The position numbers and the translations under genes were made by a program. Positions 26,047 through 34,790 of a stretch of 64,000 nt of DNA are shown one piece after another; the first letter of the stretch is position 1; the number at the start of each line of letters is the position of its first letter. Location of the stretch: positions 44,281-108,280 of the forward strand of contig NZ_BQXH01000008.1 of assembly GCF_022836475.1 (NCBI RefSeq), in the 5' to 3' direction. The notes under the pieces were generated by a model, which worked only from the letters and a program-made list of their open reading frames with translations, was not told where the DNA came from and ran no database searches. This DNA comes from Ligilactobacillus pabuli (GTDB lineage Bacteria > Bacillota > Bacilli > Lactobacillales > Lactobacillaceae).

Positions 26047-27861
26047 TTAAAGTCTTTCATTGTATAAGGTTTGATTATAGCCAGTTTTATCAAAATCTCC
26101 CAGCCCCATCTCAGCTTGGTAGTGCATTAAGGCCCCAATTCCGCCAATGTCTTCCACGATGCCATCGCCTTTGCCTTTCAGCACTTTGGTAGGAGCAACT
26201 CCTGGATAAGTGATTGAGCTGATTTTTTCGACTTTTAAGTCCACTCGCCAGTCGTCGCCAAAGTCATATTCAAAGCGGAATTTGGTATTTTCCTTGGCCC
26301 GAGAATCTTGTAAGAGCGTTTCGCCAGGTTGAACATCCTTAAAGGAACTGCTAATTTCGTCACTTTCGTCAAAAGGCATGGCATAAGAAACGTTTCCACC
26401 TGAAAGACGAGCAATCAGTTTTTGGAGATCAGCAATGATTGCTTGAGGATCATCACTTTGAAGGATCTTGGCATGTTGTTCTTTAATTTCTTGTCGTAAT
26501 TCTTTTTCAGATGAGATTGTTCCACTTTCACGTCGCTCCTGGTCACCAATCAGGTTAGTGAGTGCATATAGGTGGGAACCTTCCATATCAAAGAGAATCA
26601 TAATGATTTGTGCTAGTTCTTGCATGTTTCTCAGCCCACTAACCTCGAAACGTCGCCAAATTTTAGGCTTTGCTCCCACTAAATCAGCCCGAAATTGGTA
26701 CAGCGGTTGTTGCGTTGGCTTGTCTACCGCCTCGTTTATAGTTGTGGTCTGAGCTGCTTTTGTTGATTCATAGTTGTCATACCACTCTACAAAGTCATTA
26801 ATTTCCTGACTATGATCGGTCAATGAAAAATGGGGTTCAAAGACGTTATCTTCATCTGCGGGTCGATACAAGGGGGTTTTACGGAGCTGCTCAGTGTAAT
26901 CAGCAATGATCTGATTGATAAAATCAAGGACTTCTTGGTATTTATGACTGAATCTCTGCGCGAACTTTTTGATCTCAGGGTTCGTCAACTTAACTGTCGC
27001 TAAGGTTTCAATTTCTTCTAGACAATCAACGTAAATTTCCTGGAACTTAGTGGTCAAGTTGATAATTACTTGAGGACTATCGATTTTGGCCTGAGCCATT
27101 TGATCAAATTTTCCGATGATTTTGTTCGAAAAGATTTCTTCAAAGAGTTCATCTAAGGAGTTTGCTTCCTCATTGATAAAAGCAAGCTCGTCAGTTATGG
27201 CGAGGTCGTCTTTTTGGACCAATGACGGAGCTTGGTTGATTTTCTCGATAAGAAGGTTGGTAAATAAGCGCAGGTTCCAGTAGGTTGGCCGATTCAAAAT
27301 TAAGTCTAAGGTTTTAGTAGATGAATCTAAGAGCTTAGCGGATAATTTTGCGTGAGCATCGGGCATTTCTAGCGCACGTAACTGGCGTAGTTTTTTGTAA
27401 ATTTCACCATCATTATTGTAGACATAACTATCGTCAGTACTATTATCTGGCAATTGACTTAAAACAATCACAGGGTCTACTAATTCACGACGTGTAGGCA
27501 TACGCTGGAGATTATTGAGTTGGAGTTGGTCTAAGCGGATTTGCCCTAAGATGAATCCTTGGCTAATTTGGGCAGTGGTAAAGACCGCGATGGGAATCCC
27601 CAAATATTTGGCATAGCGGAAGGCACGAATTAACCGTTCGGCCGCCACTGCTTCGTAAGCTTCGTTCCCTAAAATTGCGACTGCATAGCTATTGGTTTTC
27701 TTAGGAAAATAGGCACTCGGCCGGTCTTTTTTAGAATTTGGTTGGATCGTACTATAATCAATCAAAGTATTTTGTGGATTGGTAGTGACCTGGGCTAAGC
27801 CACCGGTAAATTTGTCTGGTGAAACACCAAGTGTACCAAAGTAGATTTTCTTTAAGGTCAT
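26047..27861 (-). CDS. pRiA4b ORF-3-like domain protein with an unassigned N-terminal region
   Basis: A 604-residue cytoplasmic protein. The last ~200 residues match the plasmid pRiA4b ORF-3 / IS1096 passenger family (PF07929): YQFRADLVGAKPKIWRRFEV followed by FEYDFGDDWRVDLKVEKI. Residues 1-~390 are not recognised. They include an alpha/beta-looking start with RLIRAFRYAKYLGIPIAVF and several helical stretches. The family name reflects plasmid and transposon passengers, but no transposase is near and the base composition fits the region. Function unknown. The divergent spacer to lysR is 152 bp. Confidence 0.7.
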   Translation of the reverse strand: MTLKKIYFGTLGVSPDKFTGGLAQVTTNPQNTLIDYSTIQPNSKKDRPSAYFPKKTNSYAVAILGNEAYEAVAAERLIRAFRYAKYLGIPIAVFTTAQISQGFILGQIRLDQLQLNNLQRMPTRRELVDPVIVLSQLPDNSTDDSYVYNNDGEIYKKLRQLRALEMPDAHAKLSAKLLDSSTKTLDLILNRPTYWNLRLFTNLLIEKINQAPSLVQKDDLAITDELAFINEEANSLDELFEEIFSNKIIGKFDQMAQAKIDSPQVIINLTTKFQEIYVDCLEEIETLATVKLTNPEIKKFAQRFSHKYQEVLDFINQIIADYTEQLRKTPLYRPADEDNVFEPHFSLTDHSQEINDFVEWYDNYESTKAAQTTTINEAVDKPTQQPLYQFRADLVGAKPKIWRRFEVSGLRNMQELAQIIMILFDMEGSHLYALTNLIGDQERRESGTISSEKELRQEIKEQHAKILQSDDPQAIIADLQKLIARLSGGNVSYAMPFDESDEISSSFKDVQPGETLLQDSRAKENTKFRFEYDFGDDWRVDLKVEKISSITYPGVAPTKVLKGKGDGIVEDIGGIGALMHYQAEMGLGDFDKTGYNQTLYNERL

Positions 27862-28013
27862 TGGATTAAGCTCCTTTTTTGACTAAAGTAGTTATTAGTG
27901 ATAATTCTACACTACTTAGACAAGATAATCTTATAATAAGTTGTCTTCAGGCTGGTCAAGTTTGCTACAATATTCATAGTAGATCTTGGTGTGAACGGAT
28001 GAGGGGGAGCGTC

Positions 28014-28907
28014 ATGAAGTTAAATGATTTACAGTATTTTTGTTACTTGTGCCAGGTTGGCAGTTTTACAGAGGCTGCTAAGCGTTTTAATGTCAAACAA
28101 CCAACTGTCACACTGGCAATTAAACGGTTGGAAAAGAATCTCCAGACCAAACTGGTTTCGCGCGACCACTCGCAAAATTTTCTGACGGTAACGCCGACCG
28201 GGCAAATTTTATATGAACATGCCACTCAGATTTTAAATGAAGTTCAGTTGGCGACGGTCGAGATCGGCAATTTTTCTTCGCAAAAAATTCGCTTTGGGTT
28301 ACCACCAATCATTGGTAACTTATACTTGCCGCTAGTTGCATCAGAATTAGCGGATGCGGGGTTACTACAAAACTTAGTGGTGGACGAATCTGGCTCAGAG
28401 CAGCTGACCAAAGATTTATTGCACGGGAAAATTGACCTGGCGCTATTGGGCAGCTTTGCCCCGATCAATGATGACCGCCTGGCTGCAACGCAAATTACTG
28501 ACCGCAATTTTGCGATTATTTCTTCTAACCAGCATTGGCTCAAGGATTACTCCCAAATTTCTTTTACCCAGCTGCACGATGAAAAATTTATTAGTTTGGA
28601 TAGTACATTTATTCACCGGCAAGTACTGGAACATTACGCCCATGAAGATGGTTTTGAACCCAACGTCATTTTTAAAACCCAAAGTATTTCGATCTTGAAG
28701 CGGATGGTCGAACAAAATGCGGGGATCGCACTTTTGGTGGGTGATGCGGTGGCATTAGGTGATCATTTGAAATGCACAGCATTAACTGATAGTTTTGCAG
28801 AAAAATTTACGATCTCAGTTGTGACGCGCAAAAATTATCTGTTAAAAAAGCAGGAGCGAGGCTTGGTTGGAGAGTTACTGAAAATTAAAGAAAAATTGCA
28901 CAAATAA
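28014..28907 (+). CDS. LysR-type transcriptional regulator
   Basis: A 297-residue LysR protein: DLQYFCYLCQVGSFTEAA and VKQPTVTLAIKRLEKNL form the winged helix-turn-helix (residues 2-60), then an effector-binding domain. ATG 28014 is chosen because GAGGGGGAG stands 5 nt before it. The upstream in-frame extension has no RBS. A possible promoter is TTGTCT (27941) with TACAAT (27966), 19 bp apart. It precedes the fumC / fumarate reductase / dicarboxylate transporter genes and, by analogy with MleR-type regulators, may control them (inference). Confidence 0.9.
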   Translation: MKLNDLQYFCYLCQVGSFTEAAKRFNVKQPTVTLAIKRLEKNLQTKLVSRDHSQNFLTVTPTGQILYEHATQILNEVQLATVEIGNFSSQKIRFGLPPIIGNLYLPLVASELADAGLLQNLVVDESGSEQLTKDLLHGKIDLALLGSFAPINDDRLAATQITDRNFAIISSNQHWLKDYSQISFTQLHDEKFISLDSTFIHRQVLEHYAHEDGFEPNVIFKTQSISILKRMVEQNAGIALLVGDAVALGDHLKCTALTDSFAEKFTISVVTRKNYLLKKQERGLVGELLKIKEKLHK

Positions 28908-28908
28908 T

Positions 28909-28946
28909 CAGCCTGCCAGTCACAAATTTACTGAAGGCTTTTTTAA
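28909..28946 (+). terminator. Weak terminator after lysR
   Basis: CAGCCT pairs with AGGCTTTTTT over a long loop. The rest of the 309-bp spacer up to fumC is AT-rich and holds the inverted repeat at 29153. Confidence 0.45.
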
Positions 28947-29152
28947 TGATTGATTGTGAAAAAATAATTAATTTTTTAAAATTATGGAGAATCAACAAAA
29001 ATCAGTACCTGCATCCCTTGCTGTGTCAGGGTGATAAATTTAATTTATGAGCACTACGATGTTTGACTATACCCGATTTATAGCACTATGATGACAGTGT
29101 TCAAAAGAAAATTAGTGGGATATTTTCCGGTCATTTTATGTGAATTTATGAT

Positions 29153-29185
29153 CAACATAAATTGAATGGTAGTTAATTGATGTTG
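29153..29185 (+). promoter_or_regulatory. Inverted repeat upstream of fumC (candidate LysR site)
   Basis: CAACATAAATT and AATTGATGTTG (one mismatch) flank 11 bp, 31 bp before the fumC start. The spacing and AT-rich core suit a LysR-type operator. Confidence 0.4.
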
Positions 29186-29216
29186 TTTTCTCAGATATTA
29201 TAGGAGGTCAAAGAAC

Positions 29217-30596
29217 ATGGCTAAAGATATTAGAATTGAAGAAGATACACTTGGAAAAGTTGAAATTCCCGCAACAGCACTCTGGGGACCCCAAACAGAA
29301 CGGAGTCGCAATAATTTCCCAACCGGTAGCTATATTCCACTAGAAATTATCAAAGCATTATTACAAATAAAAAAAGCGGCCGCACAATCTAATGAAAAGG
29401 AAGACCAGTTACCAGCTGAAAGGACACAACCAATCATTAAGGCTATCGATCAACTGTTGGCTTTATCAGATGAAGACTTGCGCGCGGACTTCCCACTGAA
29501 AGTTTATCAAACGGGTTCAGGAACGCAAACTAACATGAATGTGAATGAAGTTGTCGCTCATTTGGCAACGAAACTAGCTGATGGCGTTGAAATTTTACCA
29601 AATGATGATGTCAACCGGGGACAAAGCTCGAACGATATTTTCCCAACAGCGATGAACATGACAGCGAGTGTGGCAGTTAAAGAATTAGAAGAAGCAGTCA
29701 GCCACTTGATTGCTGAATTGAAAGTTAAACAAGACAAGTATTGGAAAGTCGTTAAAGTTGGTCGGACTCATTTGCAAGACGCCACACCATTGACATTTGG
29801 CCAAGAAGTCAGTGGCTGGGTCAGCATGTTGGAGCATGACTTATCCTACCTGCAAACATTAGCTCCCACCTTGTTAGAATTTCCAATGGGCGGTACAGCG
29901 GTTGGAACTGGCTTGAATGCTGATCCACATTTCGCGGCTGACATTGCTGAAAAAGTTAGTGCAATTTATGGGATGGAATTTAATGCAGAAACTAATAAGT
30001 TTTACGGCCTAGAAGCACATTCCGGCTTGAACGTGGTGCATGGTGCCATGAAGACTTTGGCAGCTGACTGCATGAAGATCGCCAACGATGTCCGTTTCTT
30101 GGCCAGTGGTCCTCGGGCAGCTTACGGCGAATTAAATATTCCAGCTAATGAACCAGGTTCATCGATCATGCCAGGAAAAGTTAATCCAACGCAGGCAGAA
30201 GCCATTACAATGGCAGCTGTGCGAGTCATGGGTAACGACGTGGTCGTGGACATGGCTTCATCACAAGGAAACTTCCAGTTGAATGTTTATAAACCAGTCT
30301 TAATTCAGGCGTTCCTAGAATCAGCTGATTTGTTGAGGGGTACGATTACTGGTTTTGCTGATAAGATGATTCATGGTTTGACGGTTAATGAAGAAAGAAT
30401 GACGGAATTAGTCCAGAACTCATTGATGACAGTGACGGCTTTATCGCCACATATTGGCTACCATGACAGTGCAAAAATCGCGCAAGAAGCGGATAAGAAT
30501 GGCACAACATTGAAGGTAGCTGCGTTGGCCTCAGGCAAGGTGACAGAAGAACAGTTTGATGAGTGGGTAGATCCGTTGAAGATGACGAATATCTAA
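29217..30596 (+). CDS. fumC: Fumarate hydratase, class II
   Basis: Interconverts L-malate and fumarate (EC 4.2.1.2) as a cytoplasmic homotetramer without an iron-sulfur cluster. The 459-residue protein has the superfamily signature GSSIMPGKVNPTQ (~317), TGSGTQTNMNVNEV (~100) and the ATPLTFGQEVSGW region carrying the catalytic site. GGAGG precedes ATG 29217. With the fumarate reductase gene downstream it would carry malate to succinate. Three 120-bp repeats fill the 399-bp gap to that gene, the first starting 3 nt after the fumC stop. Confidence 0.95.
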   Translation: MAKDIRIEEDTLGKVEIPATALWGPQTERSRNNFPTGSYIPLEIIKALLQIKKAAAQSNEKEDQLPAERTQPIIKAIDQLLALSDEDLRADFPLKVYQTGSGTQTNMNVNEVVAHLATKLADGVEILPNDDVNRGQSSNDIFPTAMNMTASVAVKELEEAVSHLIAELKVKQDKYWKVVKVGRTHLQDATPLTFGQEVSGWVSMLEHDLSYLQTLAPTLLEFPMGGTAVGTGLNADPHFAADIAEKVSAIYGMEFNAETNKFYGLEAHSGLNVVHGAMKTLAADCMKIANDVRFLASGPRAAYGELNIPANEPGSSIMPGKVNPTQAEAITMAAVRVMGNDVVVDMASSQGNFQLNVYKPVLIQAFLESADLLRGTITGFADKMIHGLTVNEERMTELVQNSLMTVTALSPHIGYHDSAKIAQEADKNGTTLKVAALASGKVTEEQFDEWVDPLKMTNI

Positions 30597-30598
30597 TC

Positions 30599-30708
30599 AC
30601 AGAGCGGTTAGCTTCCGAGCATTATCAGAGACCAACCTTTAATGCGCATTTGGCATTGAAGGCTGGTCTTAGATAAGCGGAAGAAGCTGCTTTGAGTAGC
30701 TCGACTAA
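30599..30708 (+). repeat. 120-bp structured repeat, copy 7
   Basis: ACAGAGCGG begins 3 nt after the fumC stop. The inner arms ACCAACCTTTAATGC / GCATTGAAGGCTGGT pair. About 9 bp of the outer left arm are deleted. Confidence 0.85.
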
Positions 30709-30714
30709 AAGAAC

Positions 30715-30838
30715 ACAGAGCGGAGTGAGGCGGTTAAGAGACGAGCATGATTGGACTAGGGCAGAATATCGCATATTTCAGCGATGTGCTGTCCTAGTTG
30801 AATCAGCGGAATCTATTGCCTCACATAGCTCGACTAAG
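30715..30838 (+). repeat. 120-bp structured repeat, copy 8 (alternative inner arm)
   Basis: The flanks are conserved, but the inner arms are entirely different and still pair: GACTAGGGCAG-ATATCGC with GCGATGT-CTGTCCTAGTT. The outer arms GTGAGGC / GCCTCAC also covary. Confidence 0.85.
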
Positions 30839-30842
30839 AAAA

Positions 30843-30961
30843 ACAGAGCGGAGTGAAACGGGAGAAAGCGAGCATTATCGTGACCGGGCCTTTAATGCGG
30901 TTTAGGCATTGAAGGTCGGGTTGTGATAAGCGGAACTTTCTGTTTCACATAGCTCGACTAA
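30843..30961 (+). repeat. 120-bp structured repeat, copy 9
   Basis: Outer arms GTGAAACGGGAGAAAG pair with CTTTCTGTTTCAC. Inner arms GGGCCTTTAATGC pair with GCATTGAAGGTCGGG. The copy ends at TAGCTCGACTA, 35 bp before the fumarate reductase start. Confidence 0.87.
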
Positions 30962-30995
30962 GACCCTCAACCTCATTTAAAGGAGCGACACCAAG

Positions 30996-32393
30996 ATGGC
31001 AAAATACATTTTTCAGCCAACAGATTTAGCACAGTTAAAAGACAAATATGATTTAGTGATCATTGGTTCAGGGGGGACCGGGCTAGTAGCAGCACTGCAG
31101 GCTAAAGAGCTTGGCCTTTCACCAGTGATTTTAGAAAAAATGGATCGGATGGGCGGCAATACTAACCGGGCATCGTCTGGGATGAACGCGGCCGAAACAG
31201 ATTTTCAGTTGCAACATCACATTGTGGATAGCTATACAGACTTTTATGAGGAAACTCTCAAAGGTGGCGGAGGCCTCAATAATAAGGACATGCTGCAATA
31301 TTTCACCTCACATGGTGCCTTGGCAATTGATTGGTTGGCTGACCGGGGAATCGTTTTGAATGACATCACGATCACTGGTGGGATGAAAATCAAGCGGACC
31401 CACCGTCCCGCCAGCAAAGCTGCCATTGGTGGATATTTAGTGACTGAATTATTGAAGCAAGTTGAAAAAGAAGAAATTCCGTTGGTTGCCAACGTGACAG
31501 TCACAGAATTAATGGCTGAAGACCAACAAATCACTGGTTTGCGAGTTCAATTACCTGATAGTATCACCCGGGAAATAAGTGCTAAAGCAGTGATTTTGGC
31601 AACCGGTGGTTTTGGTGCGAACCAGGAAATGATCAAGCAGTATCGCCCAGACCTGGAAGGTTATCAAACGACCAATCAGGATGGCGCCACCGGTGATGGA
31701 ATCAAGTTAGCTCAAGGAATTGGTGCAGGATTGGTGGACATGGATCAGATTCAAGTTCATCCAACGGTTCAACAAGACACTGGTCATGCCTATTTAATTG
31801 GTGAAGCCACTCGGGGTGAAGGTGCCATTTTGGTTAACGCCCAGGGTCAGCGGTTTGTGAACGAGCTAGACACCCGGAAGAATGTCACTAATGCAATCAA
31901 TGCTTTGCCAGAAAAGAGTGCTTACTTGGTTTATGATGCAGGCATTCGGGAAAATGTGCCAGCCATCAACTTTTATGATCACATTGGGTTGGTCAAACAT
32001 GGCGAGACACTCGCAGAATTAGCGCAAGAGATTGGGGCTAACCCTGACCAGCTGCAAACAACAGTGACAACCTGGAATCAAGCAGTCACCACCGGAACCG
32101 ATCGTGTATTCGGTCGGGATTCAGGGATGGAACGGACGATCGACCATGGCGGTTATGAAGCTATTCATATCGCTCCCGCAGTGCACTACACGATGGGTGG
32201 TTTGAAAATCGACGTTCAGTCCCACGTTTTGACAGAGGATGACACACCAATCGCCGGCTTATTCGCTGGTGGAGAAGTTGCTGGCGGGCTGCACGGAAAT
32301 AACCGGATCGGTGGGAATTCAATCGCTGAAACCGTAGTCTTTGGTCGGCAAACTGGTCAGCAAGCTTACAAATATCTGACTAGTTTAGAGTAA
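30996..32393 (+). CDS. Soluble fumarate reductase flavoprotein (flavocytochrome c-type)
   Basis: Reduces fumarate to succinate. The 465-residue protein holds the FAD loop VIIGSGGTGLVAALQA near residue 20, a middle substrate region with HPTVQQ and GEATRGEGAILVN, the ELDTRKNVTNAI catalytic Arg segment, and the C-terminal HGNNRIGGNS-AETVVFGR. It has neither the heme domain of Shewanella enzymes nor an FMN-binding domain, and no signal peptide, so it is cytoplasmic with an unknown donor. GGAGCGAC precedes ATG 30996. With fumC and the transporter it supports malate/fumarate to succinate conversion as an electron sink. Confidence 0.9.
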   Translation: MAKYIFQPTDLAQLKDKYDLVIIGSGGTGLVAALQAKELGLSPVILEKMDRMGGNTNRASSGMNAAETDFQLQHHIVDSYTDFYEETLKGGGGLNNKDMLQYFTSHGALAIDWLADRGIVLNDITITGGMKIKRTHRPASKAAIGGYLVTELLKQVEKEEIPLVANVTVTELMAEDQQITGLRVQLPDSITREISAKAVILATGGFGANQEMIKQYRPDLEGYQTTNQDGATGDGIKLAQGIGAGLVDMDQIQVHPTVQQDTGHAYLIGEATRGEGAILVNAQGQRFVNELDTRKNVTNAINALPEKSAYLVYDAGIRENVPAINFYDHIGLVKHGETLAELAQEIGANPDQLQTTVTTWNQAVTTGTDRVFGRDSGMERTIDHGGYEAIHIAPAVHYTMGGLKIDVQSHVLTEDDTPIAGLFAGGEVAGGLHGNNRIGGNSIAETVVFGRQTGQQAYKYLTSLE

Positions 32394-32415
32394 GCGTTAG
32401 GTTGATTCGCTCAAA

Positions 32416-32457
32416 GTGCTAGTTTGGGGGTTTAATGTCAAAGACCCAAACTAGCAC
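32416..32457 (+). repeat. 13-bp perfect hairpin abutting the transporter RBS
   Basis: GTGCTAGTTTGGG pairs perfectly with CCCAAACTAGCAC (16-nt loop) and ends at the base before GAGGAAAGG. There is no T-run, so it is not a terminator. It may be an mRNA processing or stability element, or control translation. Confidence 0.7.
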
Positions 32458-32474
32458 GAGGAAAGGTGATAGAT

Positions 32475-33896
32475 GTGTTATTAAGTAAGGAGCAGTATAA
32501 AAAATTCTTCTGGCCGGTGCTAATTGGCCTGGTCCTCTGGCTGTGCACCCCATTGCGACCAGTTGCGTTATCCGCAGCAGCTTGGCACATGTTCGCAATC
32601 TTTCTGGCAACGATCGTGGGTTGTATTACCCAGCCGTTGCCAATTGGAGCAGTGTCTATCATTGGCTTTGTAGTCTTGACCTTAACCAAGGTCGTTGATA
32701 TTGATACTGCGGTAGCTGGTTTTGGGAACAGTAGTATTTGGTTGATTGCAATGGCCTTTTTTATCTCCCGTGGTTTCATTAAGACGGGCTTAGGGCGCAG
32801 GATCGCGTTAAATTTTGTGTCGTTATTTGGTAAAAAAACGCTAAACCTAGCCTATTCGATTATCGGGGTCGATCTTGTGTTAGCGCCAGCAACACCTAGT
32901 AACACGGCGCGTGCCGGTGGGGTTGTTTTCCCAATTATTCAGTCATTAGCGGATGCTTTTGGGTCCAAGGCTGACGATGATGAGTCTCGGCGAAAAATCG
33001 GTTCGTTCTTAGTTTTTGCGGAATATCACGGCGATATTATTACGTCAGCAATGTTCATGACAGCAATGGCTGGTAATCCGCTAGCGCAAGCCTTTGCCAG
33101 CGATGCTAAGGTCAACATCAGTTGGATGTCATGGTTCTTAGCGGCTTTAGTGCCTGGAGTGATTTCTTTAGTGGTGATCCCATTTTTGATTTACAAGATG
33201 TATCCGCCAACAATCAAAGAAACTCCGAACGCTAAACAATGGGCTGATGATCAGTTAAAGGAAATGGGGAAGTTCTCAGTTTCTGAAAAAATCATGACGG
33301 GGATCTTCATTTTGGCGTTGGTTTCCTGGATGACTGGGAGTTTGACTGGTATCGATGCGACAACCACAGCCTTTGTTGCCTTAGGACTCTTATTGTTGAC
33401 TGGTGTTTTAAGCTGGCAAGATGTCTTAAAGGAAACTGGTGCTTGGAACACCTTGACGTGGTTCTCTGTTCTGGTTATGATGGCAACTCAATTGAACAAA
33501 TTGGGCTTTATTCCATGGTTTAGTAAGTTGATCGTGAGTGGTTTGGGTAACATGAACTGGTTCGTGGTCTTATTGCTGGTGATTTTGATTTACTTCTATA
33601 GTCATTATATGTTTGCCAGTGCAACGGCCCATGTTAGTGCGATGTACGCTGCTTTACTCGGGGTAGCGATTGCCGCCGGAGTACCACCTTTGTTGGCTGC
33701 CTTAATGTTAGGCTTCTTCGGTAACTTGGCGGGTTCAACAACACATTACGCGACTGGTCCAGCTCCAATTTACTTTGGTTCGAAGTATGTGACTCAAGGT
33801 GAATGGTGGAAGATGAACTTTGTCTTAGCTTTTGTCTACATGATTATCTGGCTGGGAGTCGGAACTTTGTGGACTAAAGTAATCGGAATTTGGTAG
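32475..33896 (+). CDS. Divalent anion:sodium symporter (DASS), dicarboxylate transporter
   Basis: A 473-residue membrane protein with 11-12 helices. The two DASS carboxylate motifs are present: SNTARAGG in the first half (ATPSNTARAGGVVFP) and the related GSTTHYATG in the second. Relatives such as CitT, TtdT and YflS exchange or import malate, citrate, tartrate or succinate. GTG 32475 is chosen because GAGGAAAGG ends 8 nt before it, while GTG 32466 lies within the RBS. Downstream of fumC and fumarate reductase, a malate-in/succinate-out exchange is the likely job (inference). Confidence 0.9.
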   Translation: MLLSKEQYKKFFWPVLIGLVLWLCTPLRPVALSAAAWHMFAIFLATIVGCITQPLPIGAVSIIGFVVLTLTKVVDIDTAVAGFGNSSIWLIAMAFFISRGFIKTGLGRRIALNFVSLFGKKTLNLAYSIIGVDLVLAPATPSNTARAGGVVFPIIQSLADAFGSKADDDESRRKIGSFLVFAEYHGDIITSAMFMTAMAGNPLAQAFASDAKVNISWMSWFLAALVPGVISLVVIPFLIYKMYPPTIKETPNAKQWADDQLKEMGKFSVSEKIMTGIFILALVSWMTGSLTGIDATTTAFVALGLLLLTGVLSWQDVLKETGAWNTLTWFSVLVMMATQLNKLGFIPWFSKLIVSGLGNMNWFVVLLLVILIYFYSHYMFASATAHVSAMYAALLGVAIAAGVPPLLAALMLGFFGNLAGSTTHYATGPAPIYFGSKYVTQGEWWKMNFVLAFVYMIIWLGVGTLWTKVIGIW

Positions 33897-33930
33897 GAAT
33901 TACGTTGAACTGTAATAAATTGTAAAAAAG

Positions 33931-33979
33931 AAAATTGCCAGTTGGTTGGATTTAAATCCGTAACCAGCTGGCAATTTTT
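33931..33979. terminator. Bidirectional terminator after the dicarboxylate transporter
   Basis: AAAATTGCCAG-TGGTT pairs with AACCA-CTGGCAATTTTT, with an inner GGATTTAAATCC palindrome. It lies between convergent genes. Confidence 0.85.
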
Positions 33980-34013
33980 GGGTAAATTTATATTATTAAA
34001 TTAGGAATTCGGG

Positions 34014-34307
34014 TCAGCCAAGTTGATATTGTTGAATTTGGCGATACTCAGCGCCTCGCTCTTTCTGTGCATTACGAAGATCGATGTCGTTTTGTAAACT
34101 TAAGAAATATTGGTCGGAAACCCCGAAAAATCTGGCTAATCTAATTGAGGTATCGACTGTGATTTGGCGCCGATCATGCAAAATATCTTGGATTCTAGAG
34201 GTTGGAACATTAATGTTTTTGGCTAGTGCATAAGCGGAAAGATACAATGGCTCCATGAATTCTTCACGTAAAATTTCGCTAATTTTTGGTGTGGGAATTT
34301 TATTCAT
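34014..34307 (-). CDS. higA: HigA-type antitoxin (XRE family)
   Basis: A 97-residue protein with the VapI/HigA layout: IPTPKISEILREEFMEPL followed by a helix-turn-helix (ALAKNINVPTSRIQDILHDR) and SIRLARFFGVSDQYFLSLQ. The ATG ending at 34307 has AAGGAAG upstream; the GTG three codons earlier overlaps that RBS. It lies behind the toxin gene on the same strand, 5-14 bp away. It should neutralise HigB and repress the operon. Confidence 0.9.
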   Translation of the reverse strand: MNKIPTPKISEILREEFMEPLYLSAYALAKNINVPTSRIQDILHDRRQITVDTSIRLARFFGVSDQYFLSLQNDIDLRNAQKERGAEYRQIQQYQLG

Positions 34308-34321
34308 TGTTTTCACTTCCT

Positions 34322-34609
34322 TTAGTGATGATAGTCGACGATTTCAACAGCAACAAACTCATTTTGATTTTCAACTGAGAAACAAATTCGATATTGTGCG
34401 TTAATTTTAATACTGTATTGCCCTTCACGATTACCTGATAACTGTTCCAAATGATTAGCGGGAGGGACTCTTAAATCATTGAGATTTGCGGCATTATCTA
34501 GCATTATTAATTTACGCAAAGCTATTTTTTGAATCGTGTGGGGGAACTTTTTGGAAAATTTTTGTGCATAAACTTTCTTGGTTTCCTTATCTGCAAAATT
34601 TTTGATCAT
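34322..34609 (-). CDS. higB: HigB-type toxin (RelE superfamily)
   Basis: A 95-residue RelE-fold protein. It shows the N-terminal IKNFADKETKKVYAQ region and the HLEQLSGNREGQYSIKINAQYRI core seen in HigB/plasmid-maintenance killer proteins, and ends in VEIVDYHH. It is expected to cut mRNA on the ribosome. The toxin-first order with higA behind it is typical. This pair is unrelated in sequence to the one at 25036. Confidence 0.9.
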   Translation of the reverse strand: MIKNFADKETKKVYAQKFSKKFPHTIQKIALRKLIMLDNAANLNDLRVPPANHLEQLSGNREGQYSIKINAQYRICFSVENQNEFVAVEIVDYHH

Positions 34610-34638
34610 GGTATTTTCCCTTTTGTTATTTTAACTAT

Positions 34639-34667
34639 ATTATACCCTTAATACGTGTATATGTAAA
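34639..34667 (-). promoter_or_regulatory. Promoter of higBA
   Basis: On the minus strand TTTACA (34667-34662) and TATAAT (34644-34639) are exactly 17 bp apart. The direct repeat GTGTATAT overlaps the upstream part and may be part of the HigA operator. Confidence 0.7.
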
Positions 34668-34790
34668 GTGTGTATATAATAAAATGGAAATTATTTAGCT
34701 CTCTGATAGTCCTGACTTTACGAACGTTTTTCTCGGCTGGTATAGTAAGGGCAATGATAGACTAGTTTTGACAAATTGAGGAGTGAGCAG

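Noticed and set aside
26047..27861. Insertion sequence or transposon around the IS1096-passenger-like gene
   Set aside because: No transposase, terminal inverted repeats or target duplication seen. The family name alone does not show mobility.
27901..27950. LysR operator GACAA-N17-TTGTC upstream of the second lysR
   Set aside because: Only five paired bases in an AT-rich spacer, which is not distinguishable from chance.
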